DNA of 64,000 bases from Paracoccaceae bacterium (GTDB lineage Bacteria; Pseudomonadota; Alphaproteobacteria; Rhodobacterales; Rhodobacteraceae), in NCBI GenBank assembly GCA_021648025.1, contig JAKITO010000003.1:1-64000 (forward strand), written 5' to 3'. Position 1 is the first letter of the stretch; each line of letters opens with the position of its first letter. The position numbers were made by a program, and so were the translations under genes. This document shows, one piece after another, positions 56,378 through 64,000 of this stretch. Below the pieces are notes generated by a model. The model made no database searches, was not told the origin of the DNA, and worked only from the letters and a program-made list of their open reading frames with translations.

Positions 56378-57495
56378 CCTGCTTTCCTCCTGCGCAGGGC
56401 CAGAAACACCCGTTCCAACGGCATCCGCACCATATTGTCCAACGCCCCGGTAAACAGGATCACCAGCGCCTGAATGACGACGATCAACTGACTGGGGATA
56501 TTGGTCCAAAGTGCCAGTTCCGCCCCGCCCTGATACAGAAAGCCAAACAGGATCGCCGCCAGAAACACCCCAAACGGGTGGCTGCGCCCCATCAAAGCCA
56601 CGGCGATGCCGATGAACCCGGCATTTTCGGTGGCGTTCAGAACCAGCCTTTCGGCCTCGCCCATCACATTGTTGATCGCCATCATGCCGGCCAATGCGCC
56701 CGAAATCAGCATGGCAATCATGGTGATCTTGAACGGCGAAATCCCGGCATACAGCGCCCCGCTTTCCGAATGGCCATAGGCGCGGATTTCAAACCCCAGC
56801 TTGGTGCGCCAGATCAATATCCAGACCAGAAAACAGGCGGCAATGGCGATCAAAAGACTGATATTGGCCGGGGCCGCCTTGGAAAACGAAATACCCAACG
56901 GGGCCAGAAGATCATGCAGGGACGGCAGATGCACCGCTTCGGGAAACTTTGCCGTGGCCGGATCCATCGAGCCTTTGGGCCGCATCACATTGACCAGAAC
57001 ATAGTTCAGAACGGCGGCGGCGATAAAGTTGAACATGATGGTGGTAATGACGATATGACTGCCGCGCCGGGCTTGCAGATACGCCGGGATTGCGGCCCAG
57101 GCGGCCCCAAACAGCGCCGCTGCCAAAGCGGCAAATATCAGTGCAAATGACCAGTGCGGCCAGGGGATATACAGGCTGATGATCGCCACGCCCAGCCCGC
57201 CAATCATCGCCTGACCTTCGCCGCCGATATTGAACATGCGCGCATGAAACGCCACTGAAACGGCCAGCCCGGTGAACATGAAACTGGTGGCGTAATACAG
57301 CGTATAGCCCCAGCCATAAGATGACCCAAGCGCGCCATTGATCATCAGCTTGGCGGCGGCAATCGGGTCTTCGCCGATCGCCAGTATCAGCAATGCCGAC
57401 AGCCCCGCCGCCAGCAACAGGCTGATCAGCGGGATCAGGATAACATCGGCCCATTTTGGCATTACGTCCATGTCAGGCGGCCTCTCCTGCGACAC
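56374..57495 (-). CDS. BMP-family (nucleoside) ABC transporter permease 1
   Basis: 373 aa with ten or more hydrophobic segments. Motifs are FNIGGEGQAMIGGLGVAIIS near residue 92 and AGMMAINNVMGEAERLVLN. This is the first (larger) permease of the NupP/YufP type. It overlaps the ATPase gene by 23 bases at its start. A second start (MDVMPKWADV) eight residues in is possible. Confidence 0.92.
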   Translation of the reverse strand: MSQERPPDMDVMPKWADVILIPLISLLLAAGLSALLILAIGEDPIAAAKLMINGALGSSYGWGYTLYYATSFMFTGLAVSVAFHARMFNIGGEGQAMIGGLGVAIISLYIPWPHWSFALIFAALAAALFGAAWAAIPAYLQARRGSHIVITTIMFNFIAAAVLNYVLVNVMRPKGSMDPATAKFPEAVHLPSLHDLLAPLGISFSKAAPANISLLIAIAACFLVWILIWRTKLGFEIRAYGHSESGALYAGISPFKITMIAMLISGALAGMMAINNVMGEAERLVLNATENAGFIGIAVALMGRSHPFGVFLAAILFGFLYQGGAELALWTNIPSQLIVVIQALVILFTGALDNMVRMPLERVFLALRRRKAG

Positions 57496-59002
57496 CGGCC
57501 ATCAACAGCCCCAGTTCTTTTTCGTCGGTGTCAGCAGGCAGGCGTTCGCCCATGATATGCCCGTCAAACATCACCGCAATCCGGTCGGACAGTGAAAATA
57601 TCTCTTCCAGCTCGACCGACACCAGTAAAACTGCCGTGCCCGCATCGCGCAAGGCAATGATCTGGTTGTGAATGAATTCAATCGCGCCAATGTCTACGCC
57701 GCGTGTCGGTTGGCCAATCAGCAACAGGTCCGGGTCGCGCTCCATCTCGCGGGCCACCACGATCTTTTGCTGATTGCCTCCCGAAAAATTCTTGGCCGTC
57801 AGCCAGCCATTGGCCGGGCGCACATCGTATTTTTCAATCTTGGCCTCGGTGTCGCTGCGCAAGGCGGCGTTGTCCATCAAAATCCCGTTCTGATAACGCT
57901 TGTCGCGGTGATAGCCAAAACCAACATTCTCCCAGGCAAAGAACTCCATGATCAGCCCTTCGCGCTGCCGGTCTTCGGGCACATGGGCAATTTTCTGGTT
58001 GCGCCGTGCCTGCCCGTCTGATCCCGGCCCGCTCAGCACCAAAGGCTCGCCATTCAAACGGATCGTCCCGGTCCCGGACCGCATGCCCCCCAGCACCTGC
58101 AACAATTCCGACTGCCCATTGCCAGCCACCCCGGCAATCCCAAGGATTTCACCAGCCCGCACATGCAGATTAATGCCCTTGACCCGCTCAACCCCGGCTT
58201 CATCCACCACCGACAGGTTTTCAATCTCCAACACCAGCTTGCCGGGTTTGGCCGCAACCTTGTCGACTTGCAACAGCACCTTGCGGCCCACCATCAGTTC
58301 GGCCAGATGGGCCGGATTGGTCTCTGATGTCTTGACCGTCGCCGTCATCTCGCCGCGCCGCATAACGCTGACGGTATCTGTGATCTCCATGATTTCACGC
58401 AGCTTATGGGTGATCAGGATGATGGTTTTGCCTTCTTCGCGCAGCCGGTTGAGAATGCGAAACAACTGGTCCGCCTCGGCCGGGGTCAGCACGCCGGTGG
58501 GTTCGTCAAGAATAAGAATGTCGGCCTGTCGGTACAGCGCCTTGAGGATCTCGACCCGCTGCTGCATGCCGACGCCTATCTCTTCGATCACCGCATCCGG
58601 GTCCACGTCCAGCCCGTATTCATGCGCCAATTCACCCAGCAATGTGCGGGCCTTGGCCAGGGACGGCTTCAGCAACCTGCCTTCTTCCGCCCCCAGAATG
58701 ACGTTTTCCAGCACCGTGAAATTTTCAACCAGTTTAAAGTGCTGGAACACCATGCCGATGCCTGCGCCAATCGCCGCCTGACTGTCGGGGATTTCCGTCT
58801 TGGTCCCGTTGATGAAAATCTCTCCCTTATCGGCTTTGTAAAATCCGTAAAGGATGCTCATCAACGTTGATTTGCCCGCGCCATTTTCGCCAATGATCCC
58901 ATGGATCGTGCCGGGCGCGACCAAGATTGAAATGTCCTTGTTGGCCTGTACCGGCCCAAAAGCCTTGGAAATGCCGCGCAGTTCAATTGCCGGTGCGGTC
59001 AT
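57473..59002 (-). CDS. BMP-family (nucleoside) ABC transporter ATP-binding protein
   Basis: 509 aa with two nucleotide-binding domains, the arrangement of sugar/nucleoside importers. Domain 1 (residues about 5-240) has GENGAGKSTLMSILYG and LILDEPTGVLTPAE with a weak signature (GVGMQQRVEILKAL). Domain 2 (about 250-500) has GVAGNGQSELLQ and FSGGNQQKIVVARE with LIGQPTRGVDIG. It drives import by the two permeases. The start overlaps the NTF2-like gene by 4 bases. Confidence 0.94.
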   Translation of the reverse strand: MTAPAIELRGISKAFGPVQANKDISILVAPGTIHGIIGENGAGKSTLMSILYGFYKADKGEIFINGTKTEIPDSQAAIGAGIGMVFQHFKLVENFTVLENVILGAEEGRLLKPSLAKARTLLGELAHEYGLDVDPDAVIEEIGVGMQQRVEILKALYRQADILILDEPTGVLTPAEADQLFRILNRLREEGKTIILITHKLREIMEITDTVSVMRRGEMTATVKTSETNPAHLAELMVGRKVLLQVDKVAAKPGKLVLEIENLSVVDEAGVERVKGINLHVRAGEILGIAGVAGNGQSELLQVLGGMRSGTGTIRLNGEPLVLSGPGSDGQARRNQKIAHVPEDRQREGLIMEFFAWENVGFGYHRDKRYQNGILMDNAALRSDTEAKIEKYDVRPANGWLTAKNFSGGNQQKIVVAREMERDPDLLLIGQPTRGVDIGAIEFIHNQIIALRDAGTAVLLVSVELEEIFSLSDRIAVMFDGHIMGERLPADTDEKELGLLMAGVAGEAA

Positions 59003-59343
59003 GGCGCTGGCGGGCTGGAAAACCCGATCAGATGGGTGATGCGCCCGTCACCATCAAGGGCGGTGAAATACTGGCCGGTCATCATCACTTTACCCCCGTT
59101 AAGAAAATCCACCGCCGCGCGGGCGTGGCCATCATAGCCATCGGCATTGCGTGCCACGGCCCTGCCATCCGGCATCAATGTGCGGAATTGTTCGATCACC
59201 GCAATCAGCCCGGTCTGGCCCTCGACCGGGCCGGTATGGGGATCGGCGTAATAGACGCCTTCGGTTGTCAGCGCCTTAATGTCAGTGACCCATTTGGTCG
59301 CATCTGTGGTGCCCCAAGCGGCAAAAATATCTGTCCAAATCAT
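58999..59343 (-). CDS. NTF2/SnoaL-like small protein in the ABC operon
   Basis: 114 aa from ATG 59343 (MIWTDIFAAWGTTDATKWV); an ATG three codons earlier is also possible. The sequence shows an NTF2-like cone fold: an N-terminal helix pair, AVIEQFRTLMPDGRAVARN, AAVDFLNGGKVMMTGQYFTAL. Such proteins are often hydrolases, isomerases or binding proteins. It lies between the binding-protein gene and the ATPase. Role unknown. Confidence 0.7.
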   Translation of the reverse strand: MIWTDIFAAWGTTDATKWVTDIKALTTEGVYYADPHTGPVEGQTGLIAVIEQFRTLMPDGRAVARNADGYDGHARAAVDFLNGGKVMMTGQYFTALDGDGRITHLIGFSSPPAP

Positions 59344-59378
59344 TGGCATCATTCCTTTTGCCGCTTGAGGTCAGTGCT

Positions 59379-60374
59379 TTAGAAGCTCAGAGCAGGACAG
59401 CTGTCATCCGAGGTGTAATCATGCACCACCAGATCGCCGGCAATGATCCTGGCCTTGGCCGCGTCAACCGTCGCCTGCATGTCAGCCGAAACCAGACTGG
59501 CGTTATGCTCGTCCATGGCATAGCCGACGCCGTCATTGGCCAGGCTTAGAATCTGGATGCCAGGCTTCAGGTTTTCGCCCGCCTTCATCATCTCATAGAC
59601 CGCGACATCAACCCGCTTGAGCATGGATGTCAGAACCTTGCCCGGATGCAGATAGTTCTGGTTGCTGTCCACACCAATCGAAAGAATACCTTCGTCGGCG
59701 GCGGTTTGCAGTACCCCAACACCAGTACCACCAGCGGCTGCATACACAATGTCAGCCCCTTGTGCGATCTGTGCCTTGGTCAGTTCCGAGCCTTTAACCG
59801 GGTCATTCCAAGCCGAAGGCGTGGTGCCGGTCATGTTGGAAATGATCGTGGCGTCGGGGTTCACCGCCTTGACGCCCTGTGCATAGCCACAGGCAAATTT
59901 GCGGATCAGCGGGATGTCCATGCCACCGATAAAGCCGACTGTGCCGGTTTTGGACGCCTGTGCGGCCATCATGCCGACCAGATACGACCCTTCATGTTCG
60001 GTAAAACCGATGACGTGCACATTGGGCAATTCAACCCAGCCATCCACGGTGACAAAGTTGGTATCGGGATAATCCGGCGCCACTTCGCTGATTGCGGAAC
60101 TAAAGGCAAATCCGGTGGTGATGATCGGGTTAAGGCCCGCTTCGGCAAACCGGCGCAGGGCCTGTTCGCGCTGCGCTTCGGACTGCATCTCGACTTCTTT
60201 AAAGGTGCCGCCGGTTTCGTCGGCCCAGCGTTGCGCCCCGTTAAAGGCCGACTCATTGAACGATTTGTCGAATTTGCCGCCAAGGTCATAAATCAATGCC
60301 GGTTCAGCCAGTGACATGCCGGCAGTCAGCGCTATCGTTGCGGCAGCACCCATCAGGGTTTTCATAAATGTCAT
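59379..60374 (-). CDS. BMP-family substrate-binding lipoprotein/periplasmic protein
   Basis: 331 aa. ATG 60374 follows GGGAGA and gives MTFMKTLMGAAATIALTAG, a signal peptide with cleavage near MSLA-E (about residue 23); no lipobox Cys is seen. The mature part begins PALIYDLGGKFDKSFNE and has GFIGGMDIPLIRKFACGY and ADIVYAAAGGTGVGVLQ. This is the BMP/PnrA fold that binds nucleosides. First gene of the operon. Substrate choice (purine nucleoside or other) is not readable. Confidence 0.94.
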   Translation of the reverse strand: MTFMKTLMGAAATIALTAGMSLAEPALIYDLGGKFDKSFNESAFNGAQRWADETGGTFKEVEMQSEAQREQALRRFAEAGLNPIITTGFAFSSAISEVAPDYPDTNFVTVDGWVELPNVHVIGFTEHEGSYLVGMMAAQASKTGTVGFIGGMDIPLIRKFACGYAQGVKAVNPDATIISNMTGTTPSAWNDPVKGSELTKAQIAQGADIVYAAAGGTGVGVLQTAADEGILSIGVDSNQNYLHPGKVLTSMLKRVDVAVYEMMKAGENLKPGIQILSLANDGVGYAMDEHNASLVSADMQATVDAAKARIIAGDLVVHDYTSDDSCPALSF

Positions 60375-60672
60375 TTCTTGTCTCCCATTTGTTTTTGTTT
60401 TGGGGGCTTGAGGCAAGCAGCGCCCTTTGACCCGGTTCATCGAGCAGAACTCATGTGATCTGGTGATTAAGGCCGCAGGGGGCGAAAGGGTCAACCGCTT
60501 TTTGACCCGGTGGTCGAATACAGCTCGAAAAAAATGATGTTTTTTCGTCAGGTTAAAGCGTTTCGCGTTCCAATTGAATCACTTTGCCCGGCGAACGTGT
60601 TTGTCAGATCAAACCCTGCCTCGCCGGTCAAAGTGATACCTTGATCCAAAGAAACGCGAAACGCTGTAAAAG
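60375..60672. other. Spacer upstream of the BMP operon
   Basis: 298 bases. The first 150 hold the BMP-operon promoter region, with GAAAGGGTCAACCGCTTTTTGACC forming a partly inverted pair and an AT-rich run near 60530. The last part is the MITE-like repeat 60557-60665. No gene was seen. Confidence 0.5.
60557..60665. repeat. MITE-like imperfect inverted repeat
   Basis: The 13-bp ends AGCGTTTCGCGTT (60557-60569) and AACGCGAAACGCT (60653-60665) are perfectly inverted. Inner arms at 60578-60594 and 60621-60637 match 16 of 17 (ATCACTTTGCCCGGCGA versus its inverted copy). The whole, 109 bases, could fold into one long hairpin. It ends 7 bases before the end of rimI. Confidence 0.75.
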
Positions 60673-61086
60673 TCAGGTAAGGGCGCGTGCCATCATCAAC
60701 GCATCAATTTTGCGCCCGTTGTCGCGTTGGTAGTAACCGGGCCGCAGGCCGTTCGGTTTGAATTCGCATGCGTGATAAAGCGCGATTGCCGGGAGGTTAT
60801 CAGCCGCAACCTCCAGAAAGGCGCGGGTTGCACCGCGTTTGCGGGCAGCACTTTGCCAATCGGTCATGATTCCATGGGCAAGCCCTTGGCGCTGATGGGT
60901 CGGATGGGTGGCAATGGTCAGCAGTTCGACTTCATCCAGAGCCACCCTGACAAGGGCAAAACAATCGGCGTTCCCGACCGCGAATGCGCCGTTGTACAGC
61001 AGGCTTTCAAATTCGTGTGCTGCCCAGGGCCGGGTTGTGACAAACACCGCAGCATGGATCGCCGCCATATCTTTGGCGCCAATCAA
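60673..61086 (-). CDS. rimI: Ribosomal-protein-alanine N-acetyltransferase (RimI-like)
   Basis: 137 aa GNAT enzyme. The CoA-binding stretch is HPTHQRQGLAHGIM near residue 82 (Q/R-x-x-G-x-G/A type). FLEVAADNLPAIALYHACEFKPNGLRPGYY is the RimI-type C-terminus. It acetylates the N-terminus of ribosomal protein S18 in E. coli. The neighbour tsaB and the 4-base start overlap (61083-61086) are the usual arrangement. Confidence 0.92.
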   Translation of the reverse strand: MIGAKDMAAIHAAVFVTTRPWAAHEFESLLYNGAFAVGNADCFALVRVALDEVELLTIATHPTHQRQGLAHGIMTDWQSAARKRGATRAFLEVAADNLPAIALYHACEFKPNGLRPGYYQRDNGRKIDALMMARALT

Positions 61087-61700
61087 TCGAGCATTGTCGG
61101 GGCTGTATGCCGCGACGGGGCGGCATCAGCCGCGCGCGCATAAAGCGGCGCAGGTGCGGGCTGTGGCACCTGCCAGCGCTTCGCCGCAATCCGGGCAATC
61201 GCCTCGGCCAGCCCTTGCGGGCTGTTCTCGGCGATCAGGCTCAGGCCTTTGCCTGCGGCAAAGGCCTGAGCCTGCCCGTGAGGCATCAATTCGGGGGGGG
61301 CGTTTGGTGCTTCGTGCCTGCAGAGGTAAACCATGTCACGCGGGGCGGGTATGGCAGAGCAGGCCCCTGACGGGGCCTGAAAGGCGCGCGCTTCGCACGC
61401 GGTGATGCCGATGGCAGGGATATTCAGCCCAAGGGCAAGGCCGCGGGCGGCGGAAACGGCGATGCGGATGCCGGTGAAATTGCCAGGACCAGTGCCGACG
61501 CCAATTGCCGCAAGATCCGCCCAGGTAACCCCGGCCCCGTCCAGCATTTCTGTCAACATCGGCATCAGGCGTTCGGCCTGGCCTTTGGTCATTTCTTCGA
61601 CCTGTTCGGCCAGAACCCTTGTGCCTGACAACAAAGCGGCCACGCACCATTTGCCCGAAGTGTCAAACGCCAGAATTAAAGGGTTGGGCAGCAAAGTCAT
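61083..61700 (-). CDS. tsaB: tRNA threonylcarbamoyladenosine biosynthesis protein TsaB
   Basis: 205 aa, ASKHA-fold partner of TsaD in t6A37 tRNA modification. It begins ILAFDTSGKWCVAALL and has AIGVGTGPGNFTGIRIAVSAARGLA near residue 60, the family hallmark. It lacks the ATP-binding metal residues found in TsaD, as expected. Coupled to rimI and followed by the NifU-like gene upstream on the minus strand. Confidence 0.95.
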   Translation of the reverse strand: MTLLPNPLILAFDTSGKWCVAALLSGTRVLAEQVEEMTKGQAERLMPMLTEMLDGAGVTWADLAAIGVGTGPGNFTGIRIAVSAARGLALGLNIPAIGITACEARAFQAPSGACSAIPAPRDMVYLCRHEAPNAPPELMPHGQAQAFAAGKGLSLIAENSPQGLAEAIARIAAKRWQVPQPAPAPLYARAADAAPSRHTAPTMLD

Positions 61701-61713
61701 TGAAAGGTGTCAA

Positions 61714-62277
61714 TCAGACAGCAACCGGGCGAACCTCGGTCACTTCTGGGATATAGTGGCGCAGCAGGTTCTCGATGCCCATTTTCAGGGTCAAAGTGGA
61801 CGATGGACAGCCCGCACACGCACCTTGCATATGCAGGTAAACCACGCCCTGATCAAACCCGTGAAAGGTGATGTCGCCACCATCCTGCGCCACAGCCGGG
61901 CGCACACGGGTATCCAGCAACTCTTTGATCTGATCGACGATGCCCGAATCTTCGCCGGTATGTTCGGCATGGCCGGAAGGGACCGCATGATCGCCCTCAA
62001 TCACCGGCTGCCCGGATTGGAAATGCTCCATCACCGCCCCCAGTATCGCAGGTTTGATGTGGTCCCACTCGACCGTGTCGTCTTTGGTCACAGTGACAAA
62101 ATCATTGCCAAAGAACACTGCCGTCACTCCGGTGACCGCAAAAATGCGGGTCGCCAATGGCGACTGCCCGCCCGTATCAGGCGATGGGAAATCGGCGGTT
62201 CCGGCCTCAAGTACAGTTTGCCCTGGCAGGAACTTCAAAGTCGCTGGATTGGGGGTTGATTCGGTCTGGATGAACAT
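61714..62277 (-). CDS. NifU family (Nfu-type) iron-sulfur scaffold protein
   Basis: 187 aa. The N-terminal Nfu_N domain begins MFIQTESTPNPATLKFLPGQ (about residues 1-85). The C-terminal NifU domain contains CAGCPSSTLTLK near residue 150, the CxxC that binds a transferable 4Fe-4S cluster. It delivers clusters to target proteins such as aconitase or lipoyl synthase. It lies upstream of tsaB by 13 bases. Confidence 0.95.
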   Translation of the reverse strand: MFIQTESTPNPATLKFLPGQTVLEAGTADFPSPDTGGQSPLATRIFAVTGVTAVFFGNDFVTVTKDDTVEWDHIKPAILGAVMEHFQSGQPVIEGDHAVPSGHAEHTGEDSGIVDQIKELLDTRVRPAVAQDGGDITFHGFDQGVVYLHMQGACAGCPSSTLTLKMGIENLLRHYIPEVTEVRPVAV

Positions 62278-62358
62278 GGGCGCGTCTCCGTATAAGCCAA
62301 TGCAGATATGCGGTCAGATCACCTGCCTGTCAAGGATTGGAACGATTCTAAAGTTGAC

Positions 62359-62814
62359 TCAGGTAATCGCCTCGAGCTTTTCTTTGCTGATATCACCCGG
62401 CACAATCGTAATAGGTATTGGCAACGCACCTGAGGCGCGGGTCATCTGCGACACCAACGGCCCCGGCCCCTTCTTGTCGTCACCGGCGCCCAGCACCAGC
62501 ACCCCAATATCAGGGTCTTCCGCGATCTGCGCCAGAATTTCGGACACCGCTTCGCCTTCGCGCAGTATCAGGTCCGGCTCCACGCCTTGCCGGTCACGCA
62601 TCCACTTGGCAAAAACCTCAAAATGCGCCTCGATCCGCTCGCGGGCCTCTTGGCGCATGATGTCGCCAACTCCGATCCAATGGTTGAATTCTTCCGGCGG
62701 GATAATCGCCAGGATCGACACGCCGCCGCCAGTATGGGCGGCCCGCATGGCCGCGAACCGCATGGCGTTCAGGCATTCTCGGCTGTTATCCAGCACGACC
62801 AGGAATTTACGCAT
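62359..62814 (-). CDS. Universal stress protein (UspA family)
   Basis: 151 aa, Rossmann-like Usp domain. It begins MRKFLVVLDNSRECLNAMRF, with the nucleotide-binding region GVLVLGAGDDKKGPGPLVSQM near residue 110. The usual G-x2-G-x9-G-S/T motif reads GAGDDKKGPGPLVS, so ATP binding is uncertain. It precedes the Nfu-like gene by 81 bases on the same strand. Confidence 0.9.
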   Translation of the reverse strand: MRKFLVVLDNSRECLNAMRFAAMRAAHTGGGVSILAIIPPEEFNHWIGVGDIMRQEARERIEAHFEVFAKWMRDRQGVEPDLILREGEAVSEILAQIAEDPDIGVLVLGAGDDKKGPGPLVSQMTRASGALPIPITIVPGDISKEKLEAIT

Positions 62815-62895
62815 ATCACTTGCTCCGTTTTACCGGATGATGCCCTATGTTCCGGGCGCAGGCAACCATCCGACGTTGCGACCTTTGCGACGGTT

Positions 62896-63759
62896 TCAGC
62901 CGTTGCTGGCGGCCCAGTCCCAGTACATTTCGCGGGCTTTTCGCGCAATTGGCCCGATCTGATACTGGGTGTCGTCAAACGCCGTAATGGGTGTGACCTT
63001 GGTCATGTTTCCCGACATGAACACCTCGTCGGCGTCATGAAAGTCCTTGAACGACAATATCGCTTCATGCACCTTGACCCCATCGGCGCGCAGGTTCGAC
63101 ATGTGCCGCGCCCGGGTTATTCCGGCCAGAAAGGTGCCATTGGCGACCGGCGTGAATACTTCACCGTCCTTGACCATAAAGATGTTTGCGGTGCCGGTTT
63201 CGGCCACATTGCCAATCGCATCCGCCACCAGCGCGTTGTTGAACCCTTTATGGCGCGCCTCGGCCAGCATTCTGGCATTGTTGGGATAAAGACAGCCCGC
63301 CTTGGCATCGACCACCGCGTCTTCCAGCACCGGACGTCGGAATTTGGTGCGGGTCAGCGTGGCGCTGGCGGTGGGCGGGGCCATGGGTATTTCTTCCAGG
63401 CAAATGGCAAAACCGGTGGTGTCGGGGCTTGGAATAATCGCCGTCGCATCGCCGTCTATGCCCCAGTACATCGGCCGGATATAGACCGGTGTTCCCTTGT
63501 CGTAACTCGCAAGGCCCTCGCGGATCATTTCGATCATATCCTGCGTGCTGACGGTCGGCGTCAGCATCAATGCGTTGGCCGACCGGTTGACCCGCGCGCA
63601 GTGTTTATCCAGATCAGGCACCAGCCCGTCAAACATCCGCGCCCCGTCAAACACGCCCGAGCCAAGCCACGCGCCGTGATCGGCGGCCGATATGACCGGC
63701 ACATCGCCCTTGTGCCATTGACCGTTGAAATAGGTGCGGATGTTGGTGCCGGTTGCCAT
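62896..63759 (-). CDS. ilvE: Branched-chain amino acid aminotransferase
   Basis: PLP fold-type IV aminotransferase for Val, Leu and Ile. 287 aa. It begins MATGTNIRTYFNGQWHKGD, with the family start, DHGAWLGSGVFDGARMF near residue 27. The PLP lysine is in DAVVDAKAGCLYPNN near residue 155, and VAETGTANIFMVKDG binds the cofactor. D-amino acid transaminases are related, but length and motifs fit IlvE. Confidence 0.92.
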   Translation of the reverse strand: MATGTNIRTYFNGQWHKGDVPVISAADHGAWLGSGVFDGARMFDGLVPDLDKHCARVNRSANALMLTPTVSTQDMIEMIREGLASYDKGTPVYIRPMYWGIDGDATAIIPSPDTTGFAICLEEIPMAPPTASATLTRTKFRRPVLEDAVVDAKAGCLYPNNARMLAEARHKGFNNALVADAIGNVAETGTANIFMVKDGEVFTPVANGTFLAGITRARHMSNLRADGVKVHEAILSFKDFHDADEVFMSGNMTKVTPITAFDDTQYQIGPIARKAREMYWDWAASNG

Positions 63760-63947
63760 TGTCTGTCCTCCTTGATGATCAGATCAGAGTAGGGCAGGTT
63801 TGGGTCAGAGGTCCAGACCTTTTATTTGCCGGAGGTTGGAAATGAGGCGCCCTATGTATCATTTCAGATTGTACTTGACCTGGAGACCCGGTCGGACTGG
63901 AATGCTCTAACGAATATTCGGTAAGTTTTTTTACAAAGGTGTTTACG
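63760..63947. other. Intergenic region near right edge
   Basis: 188 bases between ilvE and the partial ORF at the edge. It becomes AT-rich from 63900. A minus-strand ORF of 70 codons crosses it but lacks a ribosome binding site and typical codon use, so it is not called. An AT-rich promoter for the right-edge ORF may lie near 63910-63935. Confidence 0.4.
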
Positions 63948-64000
63948 ATGTGGATTACGTATAAGTGGAAAAAAGGTGATAGTTTTGACAAGTTGGCAAA
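63948..64000 (+). CDS. Partial ORF with a LysM-like start, runs off window
   Basis: ATG 63948 follows AAAGGTG and opens MWITYKWKKGDSFDKLA before the window ends. The YKWKKGDSFDKLA pattern resembles the start of a LysM peptidoglycan-binding domain (Y-x-V-x-x-G-D-S/T-L-x-x-I/L-A). Only 17 residues are visible, and the sequence is notably AT-rich for this genome, so a horizontally acquired gene is possible. Confidence 0.35.
   Translation, partial: MWITYKWKKGDSFDKLA

Noticed and set aside
55517-56473. Plus-strand ORF (318 codons) over permease and LysE genes
   Set aside because: Antisense to two membrane proteins with clear family motifs. Its composition (Gln, His, Arg) is typical of shadow frames in GC-rich DNA.
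62587-63792. Long plus-strand ORF (401 codons) over the stress protein and ilvE
   Set aside because: It is a frame shadow of ilvE, rich in His, Arg and Gly, without domain similarity or start signals.

Overview
The window is a stretch of chromosome from an alphaproteobacterium, almost certainly a member of the Rhodobacterales (Roseobacter group). The evidence is the gene content: an ethylmalonyl-CoA (EMC) pathway gene set, the order mdh / sucCDAB-lpd / sdhCDAB, a luxR-luxI pair with a small partner gene, TIGR02186, TIGR02302, DUF1194 and NnrU family proteins, GC-rich codon use, and a CtrA-type TTAA-N7-TTAACC box. No rRNA, tRNA, CRISPR array or prophage was seen. A truncated IS5-family element lies at the left edge.

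Layout. 1-436: the end of an IS, a small ORF and a terminator. 437-2540: the phbAB polyhydroxybutyrate operon (minus) with a perfect PhaR-type palindrome upstream. 2.6-9.4 kb: an EAL protein, tag, a sterol desaturase pair, a TlpA-like thioredoxin, argH and lysA. 9.4-16 kb: a TIGR02302 membrane protein, a zinc-ribbon membrane protein, ftsEX, a PlsC-type acyltransferase and a flavin-type oxidase. 16-29.5 kb (minus): mdh, a secreted coiled-coil protein, then sucC, four accessory genes (two exported proteins, a methyltransferase, a small membrane protein), sucD, a probably frameshifted small membrane gene, sucA, sucB and lpdA. 29.6-33.7 kb: a TauE permease, a small exported protein, and mcl2-nnrU-DUF1737-mch. 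34-41.6 kb: an SLC13 permease, a DUF1194 protein, and the sdhCDAB operon carrying an extra P-loop sulfotransferase-like gene between sdhA and sdhB. 41.8-48.8 kb: a DUF1989 protein, deoD, an H-NS-like protein, ecm, a PlsB-like acyltransferase and ccr. 49-53 kb: a quorum-sensing cassette, a RecD-like helicase and an SDR. 53-60.5 kb (minus): TIGR02186/TauE, then a BMP-type (nucleoside) ABC transporter operon. 60.5-64 kb: a MITE-like inverted repeat, rimI, tsaB, a NifU-like protein, a universal stress protein and a branched-chain aminotransferase.

How the genes fit together. Central carbon flow dominates. Acetyl-CoA is condensed and reduced by PhbA and PhbB to 3-hydroxybutyryl-CoA, which either goes into PHB or enters the EMC pathway (Ccr, Ecm, Mch, Mcl2). 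The EMC products glyoxylate/malate and propionyl-CoA/succinyl-CoA feed the TCA enzymes encoded in between (Mdh, SucABCD, Lpd, Sdh).

Two candidate regulatory codes stand out. First, pairs of GTGATCAC palindromes with exactly 21 bp between centres lie upstream of both sucC and sdhC, suggesting one shared regulator. Second, a CTGC-N3-GCGGC element related to the PhaR half-site lies upstream of ccr, ecm, mcl2 and mdh. I found no defence or secondary-metabolite system. The most novel material is this regulatory architecture, the embedded accessory genes in the suc and sdh operons, and several small ORFs.
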